From positions 62,001 through 126,000 of the forward strand of contig JAWUZG010000357.1 in assembly GCA_036785705.1 (NCBI GenBank): a stretch of DNA of 64,000 nt, written 5' to 3'. Made by a program: the position numbers and the translations under genes. This DNA comes from Acanthornis magna. Taxonomy: Eukaryota > Chordata > Aves > Passeriformes > Acanthizidae. Below, piece after piece: positions 21,034 to 32,760 of this stretch (its first letter is position 1; each line of letters begins with the position of its first letter). The notes below the pieces were generated by a model, which made no database searches, was not told where the DNA came from, and was given only the letters and a program-made list of their open reading frames with translations.

Positions 21034-24000
21034 GCTAGTTATAGAAAAAAGCCAGTATCTGCACCAGCCTGGACACATTCATTTGGAGGAAATGTTTGTA
21101 CTAAAACACTTCTAGCAACTGCCCAGAAGGATTGGTTTGGTTCCACTTTTCCAGCAATGCATTTTGGCCTAACTGGTATAGGCCAAAATTAATTAATTAA
21201 TTTATAGAAAAAACCCAGTATCTGCACCAGCCTGGACACATTCATTTGGAGGAAATGTTTGTGCTAAAACACTTTTAGCAACTGCCCAGAAGGATGGGTT
21301 TGGTTTCACTTTTCCAGCAATGCATTTTGGTCTAACTAGTATAGGCAAAAAAAAAAAAAAAAATATATATATTTATACAGAAAACCCAGTATAGAGAAAA
21401 CCCAGTATGGCAACTCCCAGTTTCCCTGCAAAAGCCAACTGCCAGTGGGATACTCACAGGCCACTCTTTGGCAGCCTCCAGGAGTATCGTTCCCAGCCCA
21501 CACATGGGATCCAGCACGAGGGCACCAGCCTAAAAAATAAAGTGTTATTGCACCCCAAGAGAGACAGACTCCTTTTCCAGGATAAAGCTTCCAGAGGGAT
21601 GGATATATTCCCACTGAATCCAGTGCAGGTTAACAATAATCACTGGTAAGGGAATATAGCAAAAAGCATCAATAGCTTCACTACAGTGATACAGATGATT
21701 TTTGCCTTTTTTCTTTTATATATCTGCAGCCTTCCCAGTGCCTTTCCCCACCCTCTTTCCCAGCTGGAAAGACCAAACACATCCCAGAGTTCCAAGCCCG
21801 GGGGACACAAGGCCCCTCTCCTATCTTGGTTCTTCCTGGGAACAAAGGTTGAGAACCAAGGTCTTCAAGACACGTTTTCATCAAAAAGTCCAACCAGGAC
21901 CAAGGAATCCAAAGGAGGGGCATAAGCTGAGGAGAATTCATCACCACTTGTCCTTTTTATCAGCAATGCTAATTTCCTAAAACCTATCAAACTGTATTCA
22001 CCCCTGTGGGGCTGGGCTATTGTGGATATTCTTCTTTAAATGCTCCTAGAGCTCCAATAAAGATCCACTTTTACATTACCTCCTACATTAAAATTATCTC
22101 GAATTTCATTTCTAGGCTGAAAAAGGCAACAACAATGCATCAATGCATCCAGCCCTGAGATGACATTCGGGAGGAAATGTTACAAGTGGACTGCCATAAG
22201 GTATTGGTAACAAATTAATCTGTGAAGAGAGATCACAGACCCTTGGAAAACAATCCCAAAGAAGGGTTCATTTTTTTCCACTGTCACTGGACAGTGAAAT
22301 GGCCATTTATACATATCTTTACAAAGATTAAAAGCCGTCTTGAGGAAGACCTGGAATTACAGCAGACACCTGAGGGAACAGCATACTCTCATCACAGATG
22401 TGGCAGATCCTGCCCACATTAATTAGAGGATGGGGCATTAAAATCACCACACTCCTTCAAAGCTTTCAGCTCCCTCCCCTTCACTCAGGACTCTGTATCC
22501 TTGCAGAGAACATTTACTGACGTTGATTTCAGCCAGAGATGCCATGGCCCACGCGACTGTTGAGCGCAGTCCTGCTGTTTTGATATATTCTCTGTTTGCC
22601 AAAGGAAGCCTGCAGACAGCAAAAAACAAATGAAAAAAAAAAATCTAACTGAAACAACAGTAGAATCACCCAGAAAAAGCCACGTAATGTCAAAGAACAA
22701 ATTAACTGGAGAGATTTAGGGAGAGACAGAAAAAGAGTCTGCTTTTAACCATAACTCACTGCAAGGTCTGACCTGCGTGCTCGTTTAAGCTCCAGGCACA
22801 TCACAAGACTAATTTGACAAGCAGTGATTATCAAACTAAAAGATAAATCCTCATGAAGGACAGCAAGATTTACAAATCTTCTCTGTTCTGGGACTGCCAA
22901 GACAAATCTGGTGGGGAGGACGCTTACCTGAAAAGAGGAATGCCCACCACGGAGTGAATGTCATTAAGATGTACAAAGATCTGAAAGAGGAAAAAAACCC
23001 CAATATTTTAAAGTCTCAAACTGACACGACAATAGCTTTCACTCATTTAAACCAGACACAGATGCTTCTACAAACTTCTCAAGTTGAGGAAACTCAATAC
23101 TGGGGGCTGCTCAACTCTGGACCAATAAACTTTGAAACCATCCGTGTCTATGAGTTTTGACTGTATGAAGTTTGAGAGAAAATCCTGTAAAAACACACGT
23201 GTTTGGAGTATTTTCCTTGGCACATCCTGGCCAGAAAATAAAGTAATGCCTGATTCTTTATCAGTGTTAGAGGGTTTTCATTTTCTTCCTGATTTTTGCT
23301 GACACTACCAACTGATTTCCAGCAGAAAGGCCAACAGGAGAGGTCATGGTCCCACGTGCAAAGGGAGCAGAGAACCAAAGAAAAAACGTCAGGGGAGATT
23401 CTGGAAGCATCACTACCTCGAGGTCAGGGTCCCGCAGATCAGCGCTCCACCCACACTGCTTCCCCAGGGCTGTGCCAATGGCTCTTCCAATCTCCTGCAA
23501 CGGGGGAGAGGCAAAAAAATTGTCACAGGCAATAAAAAACCCTAGAATTCAGGAAACTGCGGATCACAGCCTCAGAAATCGTTGGGAAAAGAAAGACTCA
23601 ATGCCTAAGAGAATAATTCACATCAGAAGAGGTACAACAGGGCAGAGTAATTGAGTGAGGAGCAAAGAAAACATAACCCACGACAAATGACCAACACTCA
23701 ACTGGAGCGAGAGAGGCTGAAGTTCAAGACCTGACCAAGTCACAACAAAACATTCAGTTGAGTTGGACTTGATCCTTGTGGGTCCCTTCCAACTCAGAAT
23801 ATTCTGTGACTGCCACCATTTCAGAATCTTAAATCACATGCACAAAGTACTTCCAATGGCTCCAAAGCAGATTACCCAAGAGAAAACCCAGGAATGCACA
23901 ACTACAGCTCACAATTTTAATGCTTTCATTACATCTAGAAAGCTCTGATTACCTTCAGAGTGTGAGAGCTCAAACACAGCACAAATTTAAGCAAACACTC

Positions 24001-27000
24001 CCGTGTCCCACCTCAGAAAGGTACTAAACTTAGTAGAAAAAAATCTAAACTACTGTTACCTTCAAGTAAGAGAAACCTACACAGAGGAGAAGAAGAGTGG
24101 ATGGAACAGACCTCTGAAGGTCTCTATGCCACCATTCTTTTCCAAGGACCAAGCTCCACTTCTCCTAAGACTCATCCCAAGGCTGCATTCCTGAAGAATA
24201 AGTTCTCCCCAATACCCAACCAGAGGAAACTGAAGCTGCGAGTTCTGGCTTCTACACTGAGAGGAGTTTGGCTCCACAGTCTTTACAGCTTTTAAGTAGC
24301 TGTAAACTTATCTGATCACTCCTCAGCCTCCACAGGCTCAGATACCTCAGAGTTTATACCTTCGCTTATCCTCAATAAAAGATATTGATTCGAAAAACAT
24401 TAAGAGTGACAGTGCACAGAAATTACAAACAGCATTTGTATTTCCACTTGTTTAAGGTGAATGGAAGTTAAGGGCTTTTTGAGAAAATAGAGAAAAAGCT
24501 TCCATCAGTATATTATTCCAGAACACACAACACAATTGAAACGATAAACAAACTCCATCCAGCTTTGCCAAATTCTTTTAGAACACAGAAACTTCAGCAT
24601 ACCTGTGAAGTAAGTATTTTGGCAATCGCTCCACTACAGCGACAAGACACTCTGAAACTGAAGCTAAGATGATCATTCGCAGTCGGATTCTCTCCACTGC
24701 CTTTGGAAAGGAGTTCTGAGGAAGTCTCACTCTCAGTCCAGCACTGCTGATTGCTCATTCTCTCTGGTGCCACACACCTCTGACATTCCTCAGACACAAC
24801 TGCACTCGCTTGTTCCATTTTCTGCCTTTTACTCGCAGTGTTTGTCTCTTCTTCTGACTTTCTCTTCAGAGCCAGTGCATTTTCTCGAGAGACATCATCT
24901 TTTTTCCCCTCATGTCCATGAAGCTTTCTCCAAACAGAGATAATATCCAGCCAATATTTCGGTTCCTCAATGACAAGGCTTTTAATCTCATGCAACATTT
25001 TCCCTAGGAAAAAAAAAGTAGTTTTGGGTTAAGTAGTTGAGCCTCGGCATTTCATTTCCCTGCAGACTGAGAAGAGCTGTTAAGAGAGACTGTGTTCAGA
25101 TTTCATTAAACCCACTTCATTGAATCCAATGAGCTCTCAGCACCCAAGTACTCACCAGAAGACACAAAGGCATCCCTCTGATTACAAGCTCTGCACAACC
25201 AAAATTAAATCAGGCAAGGGTTGAATTCTGCACAAGAATTCAACAGATCTAGAAAACCAGACCACCTCTGAGAGGGACAGAGGACCAGCCTACCATGCCA
25301 TCTTCCCCAAAAAGCACCTGGCCCAGGATTAAGAGATGCAGGACATTTTCAAGGCAGACATAAATGTGAATTACTTTGAGTCAGCTCAGACAAAAACCCA
25401 CAAGTTTATTCTTTCAGAAAGAAAATTTCTGCTTACCATTCATCCCCCTGCCTTGACTCCTGCAACACACACTTACACTTAACACGTGGGGGCAGTCCTA
25501 AAGTAGCCACAATAGAAGCACGAGGATAAATATCTGAAAGCTAGTCAAGAAAAAAAAAAGTCTTTCTAGTTATCACTTACAATTTTAGAATCATGCTTAA
25601 ATTTGATCCTCAAAGCTGAAGGCAATCTCCCAAATAAAAACCCACCAGCAGACAGATACCAATCCATCTAACTTGAAATTCTCATTCCAACACTGACAGA
25701 GAGCATGACCCAAGCAGCTGAGACTTGGAAGGAATCTGTGTACTGAACAGTCAAGTTCAGGATATAGATCGGGATCCACTTTGTGTAACAGAAAATAAGA
25801 CTTATTGTTAAAATGAACACAATAGATCCAGAACTGAACTTTAGTTTTCGGGTGGGGTGTTTGTTCTTCTCTTTTCTGGCAGCGGGCAGGGGGTCTCAAA
25901 AATACACATAATACATTGAGTGCCGACAGAACACAGGCTGGAAGGCAGCTATTTAAATCAATTTAAAACCCCTTCTCAGATTAAAAAAAGTTGAAAATAC
26001 ACCCGGCTGAAAGACACTTCAGAATCGATTACTGTCAATTAGAACTACAAGAACTACCTCAAGTTTTATAACTAGGACTCAGAGTGAGGTTTCCCGTCCC
26101 CCGTGGCGGGGCCGTACCTTTGCTCCGGGCCACCGGCAGCGAGCTGTGCTTCTTCAGCAGCAGGAACAGCCTCTCCCCCGACCGCAGCTTCCTCAGCTCG
26201 CCCAGCCCTGCCGCCGTCCTGAAGAACACCTTCCCCGAGACGCTGTCCACCTCCGGGGAGAATATAAGTCGGACTCGGCCGGGAGGCTTCGGGTGAGCCC
26301 CGCGGGTGGCGACCCTCAGCCTCGAGTGGGTGAGGGCCCCTCAGCCCCGGAGCCCTGAGCGGGCGGTGGCTCCTCAGCCCCGCCGGAGCCCCGAGCGGGA
26401 GGCAGTCCCTCAGCTCCGCCGGAGCCCCTCAGCCCCCGCCGGAGCCCCGAGCAGGTGGCGGCCCCTCAGCCCCGCCGGAGCCCCTCAGCCCCGCCGGAGC
26501 CCCGAGCGGGAGGCAGCCCCTCAGCCCCGCCCGAGCCCCGCCGGTGGCGGCCCCTCAGCCCCGCCGGAGCCCCTCAGCCCCGCCGGAGCCCCGAGCGGGC
26601 GGTGGCCCCTCAGCCCCGGGAGAGCCCCGAGCGGGCGGTGGCTCCTCAATCCCCGCCGGAGCCCCGAGCGGGAGGCAGCCCCTCAGCCCCACCGGAGCCC
26701 CGAGCGGGCGGTGGCCCCTCAGCCCCGAGCGGGTGGCGGCCCCTCAGCCCCGGGGGAGCCCCGAGCGGGCGGTGGCTCCTCAATCCCCGCCGGAGCCCCC
26801 GAGGGGGTGAGGGCCCCTCAGCCCCGCCTGAGCCCCGAGAGGGTGGCAGCCCCTCAGCCCCCGCCGGAGCCCCTCAGCCCCGCCGGAGCCCCGAGCGGGC
26901 GGTGGCCCCTCAGCCCCGAGCGGGTGGCGGCCCCTCAGCCCCGGGGGAGCCCCGAGCGGGCGGTGGCTCCTCAATCCCCGCCGGAGCCCCGAGCGGGTGA

Positions 27001-27759
27001 GGGCCCCTCAGCCCCACCGGAACCCCTCAACCCCCGCCGGAGCCCCGAGCGGGAGGCAGCCCCTCAGCCCCGCCGGAGCCCCTCAGCCCCACCGGAGCCC
27101 CGAGCGGGCGGTGGCCCCTCAGCCCCGAGCGGGTGGCGGCCCCTCAGCCCCGGGGGAGCCCCGAGCGGGCGGTGGCTCCTCAATCCCCGCCGGAGCCCCG
27201 AGCGGGTGAGGGCCCCTCAGCCCCACCGGAACCCCTCAACCCCCGCCGGAGCCCCGAGCGGGAGGCAGCCCCTCAGCCCCACCGGAGCCCCGAGCGGGCG
27301 GTGGCCCCTCAGCCCCGAGGAGGTGGCGGCCCCTCAGCCCCGCCGGAGCCCCTCAGCCCCGCCGGAGCCCCTCAGCCCCGCCGGAGCCCCGAGCGGGCGG
27401 TGGCCCCTCAACCCCCGCCGGAGCCCCGAGCGGGTGGCAGCCCCTCAGCCCCGGGGGAGCCCCGAGCGGGAGGCAGCCCCTCAGCCCCGGGGGAGCCCCG
27501 AGCGGGCGGTGGCTCCTCAACCCCCGCCGGAGCCCCGAGCGGGTGGCAGCCCCTCAGCCCCGCCGGAGCCCCGAGCGGGAGGCGGCACAGCCCAGGCCGC
27601 GATCCCCGCTGAGCTGAACCGAACCGGACCGGGTGTGCCCCGACTCCCATCCCCGCTCACCTCCGTGGCTCCGAGCCGCGTCCGCACCTCCCGGGCGAGG
27701 AAGGGCTCCAGCCCCCGGCCCGCCGTGCAGAAGAACCGCCCCGGCTCCGCCGACGACAT
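14950..27759 (-). CDS. THUMPD2: THUMPD2, THUMP-domain RNA guanine-N2 methyltransferase
   Basis: Ten coding exons with closing phases: 27661-27759, 26118-26250, 24603-25003, 23417-23494, 22928-22980, 22522-22609, 21458-21529, 19762-19876, 17480-17597, 14950-15259. They total 1467 bases, 488 aa (human about 503). THUMPD2 is reported to act with TRMT112 as the U6 snRNA m2G methyltransferase. The N-terminus is MSSAEPGRFFCTAGRGLEPF. Exon 3 encodes a charged linker. The THUMP domain follows (about 180-265, with EIGRAIGTALGKQCGW). The Rossmann fold has SAM motif I VLDPMCGLGTILLEAA (289-304), GAD at 314-316, and catalytic DIPF at 361-364 with GKKF. The C-terminus reads GVYGVSLGKTDAFIHKY, then about ten residues encoded by repeat-like sequence. 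Introns hold VNTRs and LTRs. ATG 27759 is the only upstream Met in frame. Confidence 0.95.
15345..15800 (-). mobile_element. ERV LTR fragment in THUMPD2 intron 9
   Basis: Read on minus, it has a TATA-like GGATAAAAAGAGGC near 15424-15437 and AATAAA near 15358-15364. It is homologous to the element at 28030-28480: both share the stretch read on plus as CAGCCTC(T)TTTTATCCTAA followed by a CTGAGGTAC block. No viral coding region is attached. Confidence 0.6.
16075..16600 (+). mobile_element. ERV LTR with an internal 190-bp tandem duplication
   Basis: A 187-190 bp block (CGAAGTCGCAACCTTGG ... TTAAGTTTCTTCTTGAGAAATTC) occurs twice, at about 16100-16260 and 16278-16445. It then continues into CCCACCTTTGAAGGTCTGAGCACC and ACCAAAATAAAACCC. 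The same order of motifs is found at 54745-55150, so this is one LTR family. Confidence 0.6.
17550..18624. repeat. Tandem duplication (about 525-547 bp) in THUMPD2 intron 8, including part of exon 9
   Basis: Copy 1 is about 17550-18075 and copy 2 about 18076-18624; both end at GAGCAGTCAG. Offsets are 525 bases at the exon end and 547 at CAAGGA. Copy 2 retains the exon 9 acceptor and 46 bases of exon 9 (minus, edge 18122), encoding LPLPSESFDSVIL. It then breaks before the DIPF motif and has no donor. Confidence 0.85.
20199..21365. repeat. Seven-copy tandem array, about 170-bp unit, each with a hairpin and AT microsatellite
   Basis: Units begin near 20199, 20372, 20543, 20706, 20871, 21059 and 21223 with TGCACCAGCCTGGACACATT. 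Each includes ATTTTGGCCTA, a 7-base spacer and TAGGCCAAAAT, forming an 11-bp inverted repeat. A microsatellite follows whose motif differs between units (TTTA, TTAA or ATAT). The array lies in THUMPD2 intron 7. Confidence 0.88.
23755..23812 (+). mobile_element. CR1 LINE 3' end fragment
   Basis: GTTGGACTTGATCCTTGTGG followed by GTCCCTTCCAACTCAGAATATTCTGTG is the typical CR1 terminal sequence. It lies in THUMPD2 intron 3. Confidence 0.55.
26300..27590. repeat. GC-rich VNTR in THUMPD2 intron 1
   Basis: Around 35 copies of a roughly 36-bp unit (GAGCGGGCGGTGGCCCCTCA plus GCCCCGCCGGAGCCCC) fill the first intron. There are longer composite blocks: a 230-base segment near 26700-26960 recurs near 27100-27220. 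The dominant unit length is a multiple of three, which keeps several frames open, including a 576-codon plus frame (26306-28036) that I do not regard as a gene. Confidence 0.9.
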
Positions 27760-28029
27760 GTTGAGGAGGCTGGGCCTGTGCGGTGAGGCCTCCTCGGGGG
27801 CGGCGCTCCGGCAGGCCCGGGCGCGGAGAACGCGATTTAAAAGCGCCCGGTGTTTGTACTGCTCCCTGTGTTTTATTTTATTTAGCCTTCGGCTACCCAA
27901 TCCTTACGTGCTGTTTGTGCAGGACAGAGGAATTTTCCGTAGTGAAATGCCCAAGCTGTTTGTCACCGGACGGAAAATCAAGGCACGAAAAGCCAGTGTG
28001 CATAAAGGAGACAGTGTCCTAAAACTATT

Positions 28030-28490
28030 CGAATAAAGGGAGAGAGCCCACTGGCGCACACGCCCGCGGGGTTTTCTCTCACGAGGTTTTGGGGACTCAG
28101 CCTCCTTTTATCCTAAATTCCCGGCCGCACGCTGCCCTATTCCTTTCCCCCTTGACTGAGGTACTAAGAAGGTAAAGCCTTCCCGCACTGCCTGTCACAT
28201 ACCCCACCTTGAAATTATTATTTTCCCCCAAAGTTCAGAACCTCAGCCTGGTGCGGCCCCATTTTTCTGGTTCAGGTGTCAAACTGTTTGGGTTCTGTAC
28301 CAAACCTGCGGCTTGAAGTGGGTAGAGACATTAAAACCCATTTCAAAGACATTAACACCCATAACTTCATTTGTAAAGACATTAGCACACATTTTTTCTC
28401 TCATCACCAATTGCTCAGCAGGGCAGGCTCAAGCACTTGCAATTCTCTGTATTATTCTTTATTCTCTGTACAATCAGTTCTGTCTAGCGA
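28030..28490 (-). mobile_element. ERV LTR fragment upstream of THUMPD2, same orientation as the gene
   Basis: Read on minus it carries GGATAAAAGGAGGC (28100-28113), a good TATA box, facing THUMPD2 whose ATG is at 27759. It matches the LTR at 15345-15800. The poly(A) signal present in that copy is here altered (CCCTTTATTCGA), so read-through would be expected. No other viral sequence is present. Confidence 0.55.
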
Positions 28491-28507
28491 TGATTTGATA
28501 TAAATAA

Positions 28508-28539
28508 TATAGGTACATACTACATAGTATGTACCTATA
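28508..28539. repeat. Perfect 15-bp inverted repeat with 2-base loop
   Basis: Arms TATAGGTACATACTA and TAGTATGTACCTATA surround CA. It sits at the border of an AT microsatellite. Confidence 0.8.
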
Positions 28540-31479
28540 CTATTTATTTATTATTTATTTATTTTAAAATTTATTTAAAAATTTATATATTGTAAATATA
28601 CAATACATGTATATAAAATTATATATAAATGTATATAAATTTTAATTTATTTTTTATTATTTATTTAACACACAATGGTTTTCATTGTAAATTTAGAAGC
28701 GAAAAAAAAATATTTTCCATTGTTATTCTACACAACCACTTCGGTAGGAAGTTCCAGCTGTTGTTTTGGCATGGCCTGCAACTTCAGAGGAGAAAGGACA
28801 GACGAACAGATCTATTCAGAGCTCTGAACTTCACTTTGTAATAAATTACAGAGGACAGATACCAGCCTGCAGAATAACGAGGATCTGAATTCAGTAGTGA
28901 TTCTTCCTCCAAGGAAAAAAAAAAGAAAAATCTTGCAAAAAAGAAATTGCATTATGTAACTAAGACAAACTACATATGTTACAGCCTTTTCTTCAAATGC
29001 CTGCAGGTATAAATAAAATAAAAGCCCTTCCTTGCTGCCTGCCTCCCTGCAGGTTTAACCTGTGCTTTCTTCAGCTGACTTGGCTGATACATTATGAACT
29101 TCTCTCCACATTCAAGACATTCTGAAAACACCTTAGGAATTTTATACCTTCCCATCAGTCAGACAGGAGAAGAGCAAAGCCACGTTTCTAAGCAAGGCCA
29201 TTGTTCCTAGATTCTAAAAATTTCTGCCAGGTGTTTGATTAGTTCTGTACTACGGCAAGCATAAACTCTGTAATTCTTGCTTCATATTAAATTCTTTCCA
29301 GTTGAGATTTTGGATGAATCCAATCCTCCAAGCTCTTTTCAAACAGTTCACAGAAACCAGTCTGCTCCAGTCTGTGTTTATAGATGACAATTTGAAGCAC
29401 AGCTGCTACACTTGTACCTCAGAATTTCCTGGCCCCACTTTTCATTCAGGGCCACAAGAGCACACACTTGCAAAAACAGAGGACTTCTCTTATCAATTAT
29501 TTCCGACATCACCATCAAAATAAGGAATGAACTCTAATCTCCTTATACTTCATTCTTCAACAGAACAATTATTTGTAACCAAGTTCCTCCATTTGATTTC
29601 CTAATCTATCAGAAAGCCCTGCAGAAGGCCGGGAAGTCCTTTAAATACTACTTTTTAAAATTAGCACTTTTCTCCAAAAGACTTGCAGGACATTGCAGGG
29701 TTATGCAGTGGGCATAAAACTGATGTGTTTCGCTCCTGTCATGTGTTTTTGCAACCTCTGAAAACCTCTAAAAACACATATAAATCCGTGGCAGGACAAC
29801 CCCCTTTAAAAAGAGCTTATCTACTCTGTCATCAGCTGGTGCATAGCTCCAGACATTCTTCCCCCCACGTGAAGTGATGAGGTAACCCAAGTTGTCACCT
29901 CCTAGTGAATTATTCTCCCTCTCTGGCGCCAGGGGTAGAACTCCCAATAAACAATTGGGTGTAAGAACAGAGGTGGGGAGATAAGCTAGAAATTCCTGAC
30001 TGAGAGAGACTATTTTACAAACTAGAAAAGCGACACGAATTTCTGCAGAGGTAGAAGGCTCCTACGCACACCCTGGAAATGTGCAGGGAATTTCTCCCGC
30101 AGCTTGGACGTGAGTTTTGTGATCATTTTCCTGGGAACTGAAAGAATCTTTGTGTACCACATCATCAATTTGGTGGTAAGTCCATTGAATCTTAAGCTGT
30201 ACTCTCCTAGCTGTAACATCATGCACTGTATTTTATCTACTAGTAGTTCGTTTTATTTTATTCCTGTGTAGTAAATAGTCTGTTTAAAGTCTTATGTCTG
30301 TTAGTTTCGTGTCTGTAAAATAAATAATTCATTTGTAATAGACCTAATCGGCCATTATTAAAGAACAAGAGTGGTTTTGGGCAGATTAGGCCTGAGCAGA
30401 AGCAGGGGCTTATCTAAGCTCCCATCTCCATTTGTAACAAAATCTCAATCACAGTTTTCTTTGCTATCCCTTCACCCCAAACCAGTCAGCAGCACTAAAA
30501 TACTGTTTTCATGCTAAAAAGACTCACTGAAGCTTTTGATTAAAACTTGTTATTTTTCTGTTCTTCTCAAGGTGAATTTTTCTTTGCAGTTCACAAAACA
30601 GATTTGGACTGCCACTGCATAACATCCTAATTCAATAACTCAGTAGATTTATTTAAAAATGAATGAGTGCTAATTCACTTCCTACATAAATCCATGCTGT
30701 TATTTAAGTAAAATGCTCTTTCAGGCAAATAGGACAGGGCAGACTTGAACAGTCTTCTACTTTTGAAAAGTGACTGCTTTTGCCTTGATTTCCACCTAAA
30801 TCTGTGTGAGCTTTGGGAATTACTAATGGAGAAATTTCCTCTGGAGTCTGCAAATGCAATATGCAACCATAAGGAACTGTAGTGTTTGGAGAAGAGAGAA
30901 ATACACTCAAGATTCTCGTGGAAAAGCTTTCAGCACAAATGCTTGAGAATTACTGATTTAATATTTTCATGCAGTTGTGTGTATTATTCAACACACAAGG
31001 CTCAAATCATGTAAAGTGAATGGAAAAAGGATAATGGAAGTGTAAATTAGCACCCACCCCCTCTCCATGTTGGTATTTAATATTCAGCCAATAGGTGTGA
31101 AGATTTAAGATTGTATTGTTCTTACTGAGTTCAGTATATTAAAATACAGAAGTGTTTCCTGGACTGTTTAAAAGTTTACCCAGGAGAAAAATACCAGAAA
31201 CATCACCACACAAATCCTGCTTTAAAATGAATCATTTTTAACAATCCAGAGAATTTCACTACAACAGATTCTCTAAAGTTCTTTCTCTAAATAAAATTTA
31301 AACATCGAATTTATAAAGAATTAGAAAGAAGCTTGAGCAGAAGCTCATACAATACAAGGGTTTTTCTCATCACCACCATCCACAAGACAGCAGAGGGCCC
31401 TCATCACAAGAGTCAGGAGTTGGCAGCTGCTGTCTAAATCATATTTTAATCATATTTAAGTGCTCAAGTCACGAGTAGA

Positions 31480-31562
31480 ACTTGGACTTGGGTAAAGGTG
31501 AAAATCGAACCAGTGGTCTCAGAAGCAGCACTTCACCAACCTAACTATCTGGGCTGCCAGAG
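31480..31562 (-). mobile_element. Possible tRNA-derived SINE remnant
   Basis: On minus, GATAGTTAGGTTGGTGAAG resembles a tRNA A box and GGTTCGATTTTCACC about 40 bases later a B box. The acceptor stem does not pair, so a functional tRNA is unlikely. An old tRNA-headed SINE is the best reading. Confidence 0.35.
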
Positions 31563-32319
31563 ATACCCATAATGCCAAGAGGCTAATGAACCGCACTAAT
31601 TACAGCAGTAATTGTCACAATCAAGACCCGAACATTGGTGGCTGCTGGTAAGTGCACACACACAACTTTATGTCTCTATGAACAGGATAAGACAGATAAA
31701 TGTATCCCATTAGACATAAAACAATACAGTCTAATTAGTAAGTCCCTTGAGGAGTCCTAAATGAACATTTAAAACTAAACGGAATGCAATTTCTTAAAAT
31801 TCATGAGCTGAGAGGAATAAGCCTCTCTGTAAGAGTGGGAATTCATTATGATATAAAGGAAACCGTCCACACAAAATGAATGATGTCAGTGATGGAAGCA
31901 TAATCCAAATCACTGCATGACCTAAGATGCCAATTCACTAATAAAACTGAAGTCCTATCTCAAAGAAACATTTACAGTCATACAAATCCATTACACTAAA
32001 TCCACGTTCATAATATTCTCATAAAAAACGAAGTCACAACAGAGTATCTTGTGAGTGCATCCAGCTTATCAAGTTCGATTTCAGCTACCTAATTCGGACA
32101 AGGATCAGGCTTCAGAAATCTTATTCTTTCTCTACCTGCTATAAAACACAAGGAAAAAAACCAAGGTTCTAGAGACCGCAACGTAAGTATTAAGCCTCAC
32201 TGAAGAGTGTCATATTAAATAAACTTTAGCCTCATCAGAAAAGCTGGAATTGGGTGGGGGTAGGGAGGAGGAATCAAAACTGGGGGGAAAAAACTCAAGT
32301 ATGATTTGATGGTTATCCA

Positions 32320-32650
32320 TCAGAATGATTGGAAGGGACCTTAAAGTTCGTGCAGTCCCATCAACCTGCCATGGGCAGGGACACCTTCCATTAGATCAGG
32401 CTGCTCCAAGCCCCATCCAGCCTGGCCTTGGACACTGCCAGGGATCCAGGGGCACCCACAGCTTCTCTGGACAACCTGTGCCAGGGCCTCCCCACCTTCA
32501 CGGGGAAAAATTTCAGCATTTCTTCCCAAGATCCCATCTAACTCTGCCCTCCGGCAGTGAGAAGCCATTCCCCCTTGTCCTGCCACTCCAAACCCGTGTC
32601 TAAAATCCTTCTCCATCAATCTTGGAGCCCTGGAAGAGACTCCGACCTCT
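32320..32650 (-). mobile_element. CR1 LINE 3' fragment next to the MAPK15 promoter
   Basis: The antisense CR1 tail runs GAAGGGACCTTAAAGTTCGTG, GGACACCTTCCATTAGATCAG and CTGGCCTTGGACACTGCCAG. Its right end lies about 110 bases before the MAPK15 start codon. Confidence 0.8.
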
Positions 32651-32698
32651 CTCCGCTCTTTCCCCTCAGCGCCGCCCCGAGGGCCCCAGCGGTGCCAC

Positions 32699-32736
32699 TG
32701 CGCATGCGCGGGGCGCGGGGCCGTTTCCATGGCAAC
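32699..32736 (+). promoter_or_regulatory. NRF1 site and RFX X-box upstream of MAPK15
   Basis: TGCGCATGCGC (32699-32709) is an NRF1 consensus. GTTTCCATGGCAAC (32723-32736) fits the RFX X-box GTNRCC/N-type palindrome, with both half-sites intact, ending 24 bases before the ATG. X-boxes mark ciliary genes, which suits MAPK15. Binding is inferred. Confidence 0.6.
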
Positions 32737-32760
32737 GGCAGCCAACAGGGAGGTGCCGCC

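Larger units (their letters stand above)
28490..32300. other. AT-rich intergenic region between THUMPD2 and MAPK15
   Basis: No exon with coding character or paired splice sites is visible. Contents noted: TATTTA-rich low complexity at 28540-28670 and a perfect short palindrome at 28508-28539. A tRNA-like segment lies at about 31480-31560. The rest looks like ordinary intergenic DNA. Confidence 0.6.

Noticed and set aside
26306..28036. 576-aa plus-strand ORF rich in Pro/Arg/Ala
   Set aside because: It is the VNTR read in an open frame and then antisense to THUMPD2 exon 1. There is no domain, no splice logic, and the amino-acid pattern follows the repeat.
31480..31562. Functional tRNA gene
   Set aside because: Boxes are present, but the acceptor and anticodon stems do not pair. 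It was kept only as a possible SINE remnant.
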